64,000 nt of DNA, taken from positions 181,928 to 245,927 of the forward strand of contig NZ_JOCA01000007.1 of NCBI RefSeq assembly GCF_000718785.1, written 5' to 3'. The DNA comes from Streptomyces sp. NRRL WC-3626 (GTDB lineage Bacteria; Actinomycetota; Actinomycetes; Streptomycetales; Streptomycetaceae). Every line of letters begins with the position of its first letter. Position 1 is the stretch's first letter. The notes beneath the pieces were generated by a model that saw only the letters and a list, made by a program, of their open reading frames with translations, had not been told where the DNA came from and ran no database searches. The translations under genes were made by a program, and so were the position numbers. This document shows positions 41,368 to 49,317 of this stretch, one piece after another.

Positions 41368-42030
41368 GTGGCGCCCTCCTTCGACGAGCTTCTCCGGCGT
41401 GCCCGTGCCCTCCCCCGAGGCGGCCGGCGCGCGATCCTCGGTATCGCCGGCAGTCCGGGCGCGGGCAAGTCGACGCTCGCGGAGCGGCTGGTGCGGGAGC
41501 TGAACGGCGGCGGGGAGCCGTGGGTCGCGCACGTCCCGATGGACGGCTTCCACCTCGCCGACGCCGAACTGGACCGGCTCGGCCGCCGGGACCGCAAGGG
41601 CGCCCCGGACACCTTCGACGCGGCCGGCTACACGGCACTGCTGCGGCGGCTGCGCGAGGAGGCGTACGGCGACGTCGTGTACGCCCCCGGTTTCGAGCGG
41701 GCGCTGGAGCAGCCGGTCGCGGGCGCGCTGCCGGTGCCGCCGGCGGCCCGGCTGGTGGTGACGGAGGGCAACTACCTGCTGCTGGAGTCCGGCGCCTGGG
41801 CGCGGGTGCGGCCGCAGCTCGACGAGGTGTGGTTCTGCGAGTTGGACGAGGAGGAACGGCTGCGGCGGCTGATCGCCCGGCACGTGGAGTTCGGCAAGAG
41901 CCGTGCGGAGGCGGTGTCCTGGGTCGAGCGCAGTGATCAGCGCAACGCCGGGCTGGTCGCGTCGACGCGGGAGCGGGCCGATCTGGTGGTCCGGTCCCCG
42001 GAACGGGGTGGACGGGGTGCGGCCTGGTGA
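41368..42030 (+). CDS. Nucleoside/nucleotide kinase-family P-loop protein
   Basis: 220 residues from GTG at 41368; the spacer CAGGTGA is weak. Walker A GIAGSPGAGKSTLAERLVRE and the loop VPMDGFHLADAELDRLGRRD are the panK/uridine-kinase-like pattern seen in YggC-type proteins. The basic tip ERLRRLIARHVEFGKS is the lid. It probably phosphorylates a small sugar or nucleoside with ATP. The divergent promoter region 41276-41367 is shared with the pgmB-GH65 operon, hinting at a carbohydrate substrate, which is inference. Confidence 0.82.
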   Translation: MAPSFDELLRRARALPRGGRRAILGIAGSPGAGKSTLAERLVRELNGGGEPWVAHVPMDGFHLADAELDRLGRRDRKGAPDTFDAAGYTALLRRLREEAYGDVVYAPGFERALEQPVAGALPVPPAARLVVTEGNYLLLESGAWARVRPQLDEVWFCELDEEERLRRLIARHVEFGKSRAEAVSWVERSDQRNAGLVASTRERADLVVRSPERGGRGAAW

Positions 42031-42046
42031 CGCAGGCTCTCGTACC

Positions 42047-42541
42047 GTGATCAGAGAAGCCACCGTGCACGACGTCCCCGAGATCCGCGCGATGATCCGT
42101 GAACTCGCCGCCTACGAGAAGGCTGCCGGCCAGGCCCGCGCCACCGAGGAGCAGTTGCGGGCGGCGCTGTTCGGCGAGGACCGCGCCGCCTCCGTCCTGA
42201 TCGCCGAGGACGACGGCACCGGCGGCGTCGTGGGGTTCGCGCTGTGGTTCCCGCGCTTCTCGACCTGGACCGGCACGCGGGGGATGCATCTGGAGGACCT
42301 CTACGTCCGCCCGGGCACCCGGGGCGCCGGACACGGCAGGGCGCTGCTGGCCGGGCTCGCGGCGATCTGCCGGGAGCGGGGGTTCGAGCGCTTCGAGTGG
42401 GTCGTGCTGGACTGGAACGCGCCGGCGATCGCGTTCTACGAGTCGCTCGGCGCGGAGCTGCTGAAGGAGTGGACGGTGTGCCGGCTGACCGGCGCCCCGC
42501 TGGAGGCACTCGCCGCACGGGCGGTTCCCGCGGTGGGCTGA
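42047..42541 (+). CDS. GNAT-family N-acetyltransferase
   Basis: 164 residues from GTG at 42047, 16 bases after the kinase stop. The order VIREATVHDVPEIRAMIREL, GFALWFPRFSTWTGTRGMHL, EDLYVRPGTRGAGHGRALL and AIAFYESLGAE is the GNAT fold with the RGxGxGRAL acetyl-CoA loop. It resembles diamine (spermidine/spermine-type) acetyltransferases in length and motif. The substrate is unproven. The gap 42542-42782 (241 bases) downstream carries no gene that I can support. Confidence 0.9.
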   Translation: MIREATVHDVPEIRAMIRELAAYEKAAGQARATEEQLRAALFGEDRAASVLIAEDDGTGGVVGFALWFPRFSTWTGTRGMHLEDLYVRPGTRGAGHGRALLAGLAAICRERGFERFEWVVLDWNAPAIAFYESLGAELLKEWTVCRLTGAPLEALAARAVPAVG

Positions 42542-42782
42542 GAAACGTCGGCGAGGGACCTCACGACGGCGGACCTGCGCCGGACCCGCACGCGCACCCC
42601 GATACCGAAGTCGACGGCGGTCGGGGCGCGTCGAGGCGGCAGTCGCTGCACAGGCCGGGCGGCGTCCGGTGTTCCGGGCCCGTCTGCCCATCCGACCGCG
42701 AACTGTGCGGTGCGGCGCGTGTGTTGGTCATGCCGGCGCCGCGACGCGTCCGCGGCCGCCTCCGCGACGGCCGTATCGCGGG

Positions 42783-43193
42783 CTACGGGGTCCGCTCCCC
42801 CGCGCGCTGGAAGGCGTCCGCGCTGACGTGCGGCATGACGGTGCTCGCCACGCGGTAGCGGCCGCCCGGGACTTCGGCGGAACGGCGGACGTGGACCGCG
42901 AGCGGGCCCGCCCATTCGTAGCCGTGGCGTGCGGCGTGCCGGGCGAGGCGGTCGGTGAGGGCCTGCCCCACCCCGGCGCCGTGGCGCGACAGTTCGTCGT
43001 GCACCGGCCCGGCGAGTTCGACGTCGTAGGCGTTGGGGACCATGACCCGGCCGGCCCCGCACACCACGGCGTGGCTGTCGCACTCGCGGCGCAGGGCGTC
43101 GACGAGTTCGACCGGTTCCCGGTCGAACAGCCGCGCCCGCAGCGCTTGCCACCGGTTCTCCAAAGCGTCTTCCAGCGCGCTCAGGGCACTCAT
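42783..43193 (-). CDS. Stand-alone DUF3662 (FhaA N-terminal-like) protein
   Basis: 136 residues from ATG at 43193, preceded by AGGTGA. It begins MSALSALEDALENRWQALRA and continues REPVELVDALRRECDSHAVV, RVMVPNAYDVELAGPVHDEL and RHGYEWAGPLAVHVRRSAEV. This follows the DUF3662 domain that forms the N-terminus of FhaA proteins: the VPNxYxVEL and GPLxVHV segments correspond closely. No FHA domain follows; the protein ends with the DUF3662 domain. In FhaA the domain works near the cell-wall kinase system. Here it stands alone next to a small acidic gene. Confidence 0.8.
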   Translation of the reverse strand: MSALSALEDALENRWQALRARLFDREPVELVDALRRECDSHAVVCGAGRVMVPNAYDVELAGPVHDELSRHGAGVGQALTDRLARHAARHGYEWAGPLAVHVRRSAEVPGGRYRVASTVMPHVSADAFQRAGERTP

Positions 43194-43198
43194 ATGTG

Positions 43199-43378
43199 TC
43201 ACCTGTCCGATTCGGTCCGGCGTTCCTCGAAGTCGTCGGGCTTGATCTCCACTTCCTCCAGCGCCTCGCGCAGGGTGCGGCCGGTGCCGCCGCGGGCGCG
43301 GGCCTCGTTGCCGTCGTGCCGCCCGACGACGCGGTCGGTGTCGCGGGTCTTCGGCCGGTTCTCCTCGGGGACGGTCAT
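43199..43378 (-). CDS. Small charged protein upstream of the DUF3662 gene (59 residues)
   Basis: ATG at 43378 with GGAG nine bases upstream. The sequence MTVPEENRPKTRDTDRVVGR, then GRTLREALEEVEIKPDDFEE, has alternating charge and a helical C-terminus. It ends 5 bases before the DUF3662 start, so the two are co-transcribed. No family is recognised. A partner or chaperone role is only a guess. Confidence 0.55.
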   Translation of the reverse strand: MTVPEENRPKTRDTDRVVGRHDGNEARARGGTGRTLREALEEVEIKPDDFEERRTESDR

Positions 43379-43546
43379 GTCCGGTGACTCCTGGTGTGTC
43401 ATGGGTTCGTGTTCGCCGGTTCGACGGGTTCCCGCCGACGGCGCGGCTATCCCCGCCGATGCGTGCGGTGTGCTCCGCGGAGCGGACCGGTCACCGGGGC
43501 GGGTGGGCTATGTTGAATCCTCGTGGGAGACGAAGGAGGCACACCG

Positions 43547-44464
43547 GTGCGATCGCCGCAGCAGGCACGCGCACAGGCATCCACCATCACCTCGGGGAAG
43601 ACGGGCCGGGATCCGGAGGTGTCTCCCACGGCCCAGCTCCGCACGCTGTTCGACCGGCCCCGGCTCTCCCCCGGGCAGCGGCGCATCGCCCAGTATCTGA
43701 TCGAGCACATCGCCGAGGCGGCGTTCCTGTCGATCACGGATCTCGCGGACCGGGTCGGGGTGAGTCAGCCCTCGGTGACCCGGTTCGCCTCGGCGGTGGG
43801 CTTCAGCGGTTACCCGGCGCTGCGGGAGAGGCTGCAGTCGATCACGCTCGGCGCCCGCTCCGCCGGCGACGCCGAGGAGGTCCGGGGCAACGAACTGCAG
43901 GCGGCGGTCGACGCCGAGATCGAGAACCTGGAGAACCTGCGGCGGGACTTCGCCGACGCCGACCGGTTCATCGAGGCCGGCCGACGGCTGGCCGCGTCCA
44001 CTCCGCTCACCGTCCTCGGTCTGCGCATCTCCGTCTCGCTGGCCGAGTACTTCGCCTACGCCGCGCGCCGCGTCCATCCGGACGTACGGCTCGTGACACT
44101 GGGCGGCAGTGTCGCCTACGACGCGCTGCTGCAGTCACGGGAGGCGGGCGGCACCTGGGTGCTGGCGTTCTCCATGCCGCGGCACGCCCAGGAGACCCTG
44201 ACGGCGGTGCGGGTCGCCCGCAGTGCCGGGCTGAAGGTCGCGCTGATCACCGATCTGGCGCTGGGCCCGCTCGCGGACGAGGCCGACGTCACCTTCGCCA
44301 CCGGGACCGGATCGCGGCTGGTGTTCGACTCCTACGCCGCCCCCGGCGTGATGTGCGCGGCGCTGCTGCAGGCCATGACGGACGCCGACCCGGAGCGTAC
44401 GCAGGCCCGGCTCGACGAGTACGAGCGCGTCGCCGACGAGCACCACTTCTTCCTCCGGGACTGA
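43547..44464 (+). CDS. MurR/RpiR-family transcriptional regulator
   Basis: 305 residues from GTG at 43547, chosen because AAGGAGG lies seven bases upstream, over GTG at 43523. An N-terminal helix-turn-helix (LSPGQRRIAQYLIEHIAEAA, LADRVGVSQPSVTRFASAVG) is followed by a SIS sugar-phosphate-binding domain (TPLTVLGLRISVSLAEYFAY, LVTLGGSVAYDALLQSREAG). RpiR regulators sense phosphosugars. TATGTT at 43509 may be its -10 box. An AT-rich palindromic region follows the gene (44505-44560). Confidence 0.9.
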   Translation: MRSPQQARAQASTITSGKTGRDPEVSPTAQLRTLFDRPRLSPGQRRIAQYLIEHIAEAAFLSITDLADRVGVSQPSVTRFASAVGFSGYPALRERLQSITLGARSAGDAEEVRGNELQAAVDAEIENLENLRRDFADADRFIEAGRRLAASTPLTVLGLRISVSLAEYFAYAARRVHPDVRLVTLGGSVAYDALLQSREAGGTWVLAFSMPRHAQETLTAVRVARSAGLKVALITDLALGPLADEADVTFATGTGSRLVFDSYAAPGVMCAALLQAMTDADPERTQARLDEYERVADEHHFFLRD

Positions 44465-44504
44465 CCCGCGCCCGGGGCCGGCTCACGGGGTGCGCCCCTA
44501 CGAA

Positions 44505-44560
44505 GCACGCATGAATGTTTTCATACGTCTTGAAAACCAGATGGCATATATAAATACTGC
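44505..44560. promoter_or_regulatory. AT-rich island with palindrome between RpiR gene and 44762 gene
   Basis: This stretch is far more AT-rich than its surroundings. It contains ATGAA-TGTT-TTCAT (44511-44524), a TCTTGAAAACC element and a TATATAAATA run (44548 region). RpiR-family sites are often TGAA..TTCA palindromes, so a self-control or promoter role is possible. The gap 44465-44761 holds no gene. Confidence 0.5.
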
Positions 44561-44761
44561 TCACGGATCACAGCCCGGCCGCTCAGCACCGGGCGTCCGC
44601 GAGCACCCGCGGCCGTCGGCTCCTACCCGCACCGACGGCGAGGGTGTTCCGGCCGGGCGTTCCAGCCCGGCCACCCCGTGGCGGCTCCGGCCATCCCCTA
44701 GGCCGGGGCCGCCCCACACCGTCGTCCACCCATGCGACGCCGTACACCCGGAGCGATGATC

Positions 44762-45130
44762 ATGCCTCTGACGACCACGCGCCTCGGCCCCGACTGGCCC
44801 TGCCAGGTCAAGACCCCCGGCAGCTACGACTGGGAACGCTCGGCCGCCAAGTGGCTGCGCGAACTGGTTCCCGCGCGCTACGCCGGCTACCCGGCGTTCA
44901 TCCGGCATCCCGTCCTGCTGGCCCGCCACGCCCGGATCCAGGTCGAGCACGAGATCCGGGTGGCCCGCACCGCCCTGCAGACCGCCCGCGCCGATCTGCC
45001 CCGGGCCGGACTGCACGAGACGGTCATCGAGCACACCATCAAGCTGTACGCGGCCGAGATCGCGCAGCTCCAGCACATCGCCCGCAGCGTACGGGCGGTC
45101 GCCCTGGCGCTGGCCGAGTCCGGCCGCTGA
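44762..45130 (+). CDS. Helical hypothetical protein (122 residues)
   Basis: ATG at 44762 with GGAG eight bases upstream; an in-frame ATG at 44756 is too close to the site. It begins MPLTTTRLGPDWPCQVKTPG and runs through a mainly helical body: AAKWLRELVPARYAGYPAFI, RHPVLLARHARIQVEHEIRV and IKLYAAEIAQLQHIARSVRA. The pattern is like Streptomyces-only proteins near regulators. No function is known. It lies directly before the ANTAR-phosphatase gene (111-base gap). Confidence 0.7.
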   Translation: MPLTTTRLGPDWPCQVKTPGSYDWERSAAKWLRELVPARYAGYPAFIRHPVLLARHARIQVEHEIRVARTALQTARADLPRAGLHETVIEHTIKLYAAEIAQLQHIARSVRAVALALAESGR

Positions 45131-45241
45131 CCGCAGCCCCCACCGGCCGGGCCACACACCCCTCCCCCGGCCACGGCCGCTCACCGCAATCATGCGAACA
45201 AGCCGGTCAACGAACCGCGGCAGGTGTGCGATGCTCAGGGC

Positions 45242-47521
45242 GTGATGAGGGAGCCCGTCGCCCCGGTGGGGTCCGGAGCCGCGCCGGACCTGGTGGAACT
45301 CGCCGGGATCGTCGCCCGGCAGCGTGCCGAGCTGGACCGGTTGCGCGAGCAGGCCGCGACGGCGGCCGTCGTGGAGCGTGCCAAGGGCGTCGTGATGGCG
45401 CGGACCGGCGGCTCCGCGGACACCGCCGGCGAGGAACTGCTCCGGCGCGCCGAGGCGGGCCGCCGCACCCTGCTCGAGGAATGCCGGATCACCCTGGGCG
45501 AGGGGGACACCACCGCCGATTCCCCGGCGGAGCACCCGCTTCCCGACGCCCCGCGCCGGCTCGCCCCGGCCCTCGCGCACGGCCGTTCGCCCCGGGAGCT
45601 GGCCCGCTGCCTGCTGGCCCACCTCGGACCGGAGCTGGCCGCGGACGCGGTGATGATCTACGCCCGGCGGGACGGCGGCACCCTGGAACTGCTCGGGCAC
45701 GCCGGGATCGACGACCGGCTCGCCGCCCAATGGCGCCATGGGCCGCCGTTCGGCGGGGCCGAGGTGTCCGACGCCCCCGCCGCCGGTGAACCGCGCCGGC
45801 CGCCGATCGGGGATCCGCCCGGGCGCCGGTGGTCCCACGCCTGGCTGCCACTGCCCGGCGGCGACGGCCCCGACATCCGCGTCGGGGTGCTGCGCGGCCG
45901 CCCCGGCCCCTTCACCCCGCGCGAGCGCGACCGGCTGCGCGAGGCCGTCCTGCTGTGCGCGGGGCGGCTGTGCGGCTTCACCGCGCCACCGGAACCGGCC
46001 GCCGGGACGCTCCCGGACGCCGTGCGGGCGCTGTTCGCCGCGCTGCCGGTGCCGGCGATGCTGCTGACCCCGGTGCGCGGCCCGGCCGGCGCGACCGAGG
46101 ACTTCCGGGTCGACGCCGTGACGGCGCAGGGGGCCGACGTCCTGGGCGGCACCGGGGACGACCCGGCCGGGCGGCGGCTGCGCGAGCTACGGCCCGACCT
46201 CGCGGACACCCCCGTGTGGCGGGGCTGTCTGGCCGCCCTCGCCGGCGGGGAACCGTACGAGAGCGAGCCGTTCGGCCTCCCGGACATGGTGGACGGCGTC
46301 ACCGAGCCGGCCACCACCTACGTCGTACAGGTGACCCGGCTGGAGGACTCGCTGGTCCTCATCTGGGTCCGGCACACCTCCTTCGACCGGCAGGAACAGC
46401 GGCTCGCCGATCTGCAGCGACTGGGCGATCTCGGTTGGGCCAACTGGAACCTGGCCGGCCGCGAGGCGTCCTGGTCGCCCCAGGTCTTCGCGATCCTCGG
46501 CCGGGACCCCGCCGACGGGCCGGTGGGGCTCACCGGCCTTCCCGGACTCGCGGTGCCCGAGGACCGGCCCGCGCTGAGCCGGGCCGTCGAAGCCCTGCTC
46601 GACGACGGAGTGCCGCTGGACGCCCCGTTCCGGGTACGCGGCACGCGCGGTGTCCGGCATCTGCGGCTGGCCGCCGAACTGCACGGCACGCCGCTCGAGG
46701 TGCACGGCTTCCTCCAGGACCTGACCGCGCGACGGCGGGCCGAACTCGCCCTGGTGGAGTCCGAGCGGGCCATCCTCACCCAGCACGACGTGCTCCAGGC
46801 CGAGCGGACCCTGGTCGCCCGGCTGCAGAACGCGCTGCTGCCGCTGCCGCAGCGGGCGGTCGAGCTGGCCGGGCTGCGCGTCGAGGTCGCCTATCTTCCC
46901 GCCCAGGCCGGCATACACGTCGGCGGCGACTGGTTCAGCGCCATAGAACTCCCCGACGGCGACGCCCTGTTCGTCGTCGGCGATGTCGCGGGGCACGGGG
47001 TGGGCGCCGTGGCCACCATGGCCCAGCTGCGGTTCACCGCCAAGGGCATGGTCATCACCGGCTCCTCGCTGACCGGCGCGCTCGCCCGGCTCAACACGCT
47101 GCTGCTGCACTCCCGGGACAGCCACGGCACCGCGACCATGGTGCTGGCCCGCTACGAGCCCGAGCGGCGGCGCCTGGTGTGGGCGCAGGCGGGACACCTC
47201 CCGCCGCTGCTGCTGCGCGACGGCGAGGTGACGTATCTGCCCCGGCCCCGCGGCATGCTGCTCGGCGGGGCCGCGTCGCCGCACTTCGAGGAGGCCGAGT
47301 GCCGTCTCGAACCGGGCGACCGGGTACTGCTGTACACGGACGGTCTCGTGGAACGCCCGCCGGAGAACATCGACGTGGGGCTGGCACGGCTCGCCGCAGC
47401 GGTGGCGGCGCACCCCGGTGACGGGAACGGATTCCCGGGCCCGCTGCTGGAGACGATGCTGGACGGCGAACGCCGCGACGACGTGTGCCTACTGGACATC
47501 CGGGTGCCGGGGCAGCGGTAG
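45242..47521 (+). CDS. ANTAR-GAF-PAS-SpoIIE phosphatase (about 759 residues)
   Basis: GTG at 45242 was chosen over GTG at 45224; there is no ribosome site, and GATGCT ends 6 bases before it, as in leaderless messages. Residues ~15-85 form an ANTAR domain (VERAKGVVMARTGGSADTAG), an RNA-binding antitermination unit. A GAF-like part, a PAS segment (~390-500) and a PP2C/SpoIIE domain (~520-755: VEVAYLPAQAGIHVGGDWFS, VGDVAGHGVGAVATMAQLRF, WAQAGHLPPLLLRDG, YTDGLVE) follow. The N-terminal ANTAR position is not usual. It could tie phosphatase signalling to transcription antitermination. Confidence 0.85.
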   Translation: MMREPVAPVGSGAAPDLVELAGIVARQRAELDRLREQAATAAVVERAKGVVMARTGGSADTAGEELLRRAEAGRRTLLEECRITLGEGDTTADSPAEHPLPDAPRRLAPALAHGRSPRELARCLLAHLGPELAADAVMIYARRDGGTLELLGHAGIDDRLAAQWRHGPPFGGAEVSDAPAAGEPRRPPIGDPPGRRWSHAWLPLPGGDGPDIRVGVLRGRPGPFTPRERDRLREAVLLCAGRLCGFTAPPEPAAGTLPDAVRALFAALPVPAMLLTPVRGPAGATEDFRVDAVTAQGADVLGGTGDDPAGRRLRELRPDLADTPVWRGCLAALAGGEPYESEPFGLPDMVDGVTEPATTYVVQVTRLEDSLVLIWVRHTSFDRQEQRLADLQRLGDLGWANWNLAGREASWSPQVFAILGRDPADGPVGLTGLPGLAVPEDRPALSRAVEALLDDGVPLDAPFRVRGTRGVRHLRLAAELHGTPLEVHGFLQDLTARRRAELALVESERAILTQHDVLQAERTLVARLQNALLPLPQRAVELAGLRVEVAYLPAQAGIHVGGDWFSAIELPDGDALFVVGDVAGHGVGAVATMAQLRFTAKGMVITGSSLTGALARLNTLLLHSRDSHGTATMVLARYEPERRRLVWAQAGHLPPLLLRDGEVTYLPRPRGMLLGGAASPHFEEAECRLEPGDRVLLYTDGLVERPPENIDVGLARLAAAVAAHPGDGNGFPGPLLETMLDGERRDDVCLLDIRVPGQR

Positions 47522-47632
47522 CCCCGGGCTGACCAGGACCGGCGTCCGCCGCGGGACACCCGCGTGCCGGGGCCGCGGTGGCCACCGGGCCCGCCGGGAC
47601 ATCCGCGTGCCGGCGCTCTCCCGTGGTCACCG
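47494..47632 (+). repeat. Three degenerate copies of the gene's 3' end
   Basis: GGACATCCGGGTGCCGGGGC at 47494 (the last codons plus 7 bases past the stop) reappears as GGACACCCGCGTGCCGGGGC at 47554 and GGACATCCGCGTGCCGG at 47597. The first two copies extend ~35 bases at about 85 percent identity. They fill the gap between convergent stops. Confidence 0.6.
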
Positions 47633-47633
47633 G

Positions 47634-48281
47634 TCAGCCGGCAGGCTCTCCGGTACGGGATTCCAGGGCGAGGCGGGTGTCGTCGCCGTAGACGCCGGTC
47701 TCGTCGCCGCGGATGCCGTACCAGAGCTGGAAGCGGGCGACGGCGGCGGAGAGGGTGGCGTCGTAGCGGCCGTCGGTGGCGCCGGACCGGTAGACGTCGG
47801 GGACGCGCAGCAGACGCTCCTGGAGTTCGGTCACCTCGGGGCCCGTGTCGCCCTCGCTCAGGAAGCCCGGTTGTGCGGGGGCGGCCGGCGGCGGGGTGGT
47901 GGTGACAGTGCTCGTGGCCGGGGGCGGGACGGGTGCCGCGCGGTCGCCGGCGGTCCGTTCCATCAGCAGGAGGGCGCCGCCGAAGCCGGCCACCGCCGCG
48001 GCGGCCACCGCGAGGGCGATGGCGGCGCGGCCGCGTACGGAGGGGCGGGGGCGGGCGGAGGGGCGGGGGCGGGCGGCCGGTACGGGCGGGATTTCCTGTG
48101 TCAGGTCCTCGGAGCCGCGCGGTGGCGGGGGCAGCGGCACGGACTCGTATCCGCCCCGACCGTCCTGCTCGAACTCCCGGAACAGCTCCGCGAGTGCGTC
48201 GGTGCGGCGCGGACGCAGGACGCGGACGGGTTCGAGGGGTGGCCCGTCGTCCGGCCGCCCCGGTTCGGACGGTGTCGTCAC
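47634..48281 (-). CDS. Single-span membrane protein with peptidoglycan-binding domain
   Basis: 215 residues from GTG at 48281 with AAGGAG upstream. A cytoplasmic Arg/Pro-rich start (RPRPSARPRPSVRGRAA) leads to one span (AIALAVAAAAVAGFGGALLL) at about 85-105, then a Pro/Thr linker and a C-terminal PGBD1-type domain (LSEGDTGPEVTELQERLL, RYDATLSAAVARFQLWYGI). The segment TDALAELFREFEQDG near residue 30 looks like a conserved short motif. It probably reads cell-wall state outside the membrane. Confidence 0.8.
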   Translation of the reverse strand: MTTPSEPGRPDDGPPLEPVRVLRPRRTDALAELFREFEQDGRGGYESVPLPPPPRGSEDLTQEIPPVPAARPRPSARPRPSVRGRAAIALAVAAAAVAGFGGALLLMERTAGDRAAPVPPPATSTVTTTPPPAAPAQPGFLSEGDTGPEVTELQERLLRVPDVYRSGATDGRYDATLSAAVARFQLWYGIRGDETGVYGDDTRLALESRTGEPAG

Positions 48282-48356
48282 GTCGCTCTCCTTCCGTTCT
48301 GCGCGGGGGAGTTGAGCCGTCTGCGCAGAGAGATACGTGACGAAGGGGCCGGAGGT

Positions 48357-49187
48357 TCAGCGGGTGCGCAGGAAGCGGCGCAGGGACGCGGTCAGGGCGG
48401 ACAGGAACGCCTCGCGGGCCTGGTCGTCGAGGGCGTCGAGGGACAGATAGGGGTTGAGGTCCTCCAGTTCGACCAGCAGCAGTGCGCCGTCCGGCGCGCG
48501 GCAGGCGTCGACGCGCTGGATGCCGTGGGCGAGGGTGTTCCACTCGATGAAGCCCCGGGCGAAGTCCAGGTCGTCCGGGGTGGGTTCGTACGGTACGAGC
48601 TGCCAGCGCCGCTCGGGGTGCGGGGCGTGGAGGGCGTACTGGAAGTCGTGGTCGACGAAGTAGAAGGAGACCTCGTAGGAGAAGTCGATGTACGGCTGCA
48701 CGAGTACGTCGCCGCCGGCGATGGCGGACACCTCGCCGGCGGGGACGATGCGCAGCCCCATGGAGTCGGCGCCGAGTGCGGGTTTCACCACGTACCGCTC
48801 GGCGGCGGGCAGGAGGTGCAGATCCGCCGGCCGACCGACGGTGGGGATCACCGGACGGCCGGCGGTGGTCAGGTCGAGCAGGTACCCCTTGCCGGCCATG
48901 TCGCCCCGGCCGGTGAGGGGGTTGTAGACCGGCTTGCCGGTCGCGGTGGCGCGCTCGCGGAAGGCGTCGTAGGCGTCCTGGTACCCCAGTACGGGACCGC
49001 TGTTGCGGACGACGACGGCGTCGAAACCGTCCATCAGCGCGGCGGCGTCCCGGGGATGGCACAGGGCGAGGTCGAGGTGCTCGCGCAGCCGGGAGGTGAG
49101 GAAGATGTCCTCGTCGCAGTAGCGGCGCCCGCGGGCCGGGTAGGCGAGGTCGGTGACGTACAGGACGCGGGGACGGGCGGTCCGCAT
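48357..49187 (-). CDS. Lone ATP-grasp enzyme (RimK-like)
   Basis: 276 residues from ATG at 49187, with GAGGAG upstream. It starts MRTARPRVLYVTDLAYPARG and has VVVRNSGPVLGYQDAYDAFR, the nucleotide lid (PADLHLLPAAERYVVKPALG, DSMGLRIVPAG) and the metal-binding end VELEDLNPYLSLDALDD. The E-x-x-D-x-N pattern replaces the usual E-x-N. ATP-grasp enzymes join carboxylates to amines or hydroxyls. No precursor peptide is seen nearby, so the substrate is unknown; it may be a small molecule. It is divergent from the TetR gene. Confidence 0.8.
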   Translation of the reverse strand: MRTARPRVLYVTDLAYPARGRRYCDEDIFLTSRLREHLDLALCHPRDAAALMDGFDAVVVRNSGPVLGYQDAYDAFRERATATGKPVYNPLTGRGDMAGKGYLLDLTTAGRPVIPTVGRPADLHLLPAAERYVVKPALGADSMGLRIVPAGEVSAIAGGDVLVQPYIDFSYEVSFYFVDHDFQYALHAPHPERRWQLVPYEPTPDDLDFARGFIEWNTLAHGIQRVDACRAPDGALLLVELEDLNPYLSLDALDDQAREAFLSALTASLRRFLRTR

Positions 49188-49274
49188 GACGGGCTCCTCG
49201 GGGACGACGGTGCCACGATCATAGGATTGACCTGCCGGAATGCCATCCGACGGTACCGAGTTCCGCGACATCCT

Positions 49275-49311
49275 GCACTGCGTGCCACGCCGGCTGTCCC
49301 GGTGCTACGTT
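49275..49311 (+). promoter_or_regulatory. TetR-gene promoter with operator
   Basis: GCACTGCGTGCCA (49275-49287) overlaps the expected -35 position of a promoter whose -10 TACGTT is at 49306-49311, six bases before the ATG at 49318. Twelve of its thirteen bases match the site before the zinc-ribbon gene (50094-50106), which supports autoregulation. Confidence 0.65.
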
Positions 49312-49317
49312 CCGTGC

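Noticed and set aside
44490..44759. Short plus-strand frame starting in the AT-rich island
   Set aside because: The first residues look plausible, but the rest is Pro/Arg-rich and there is no ribosome site; the region is better read as a control region.
48357..49187. Second graspetide ligase
   Set aside because: No precursor with a leader motif nearby, and the metal-binding end differs from the peptide maturase at 26859.
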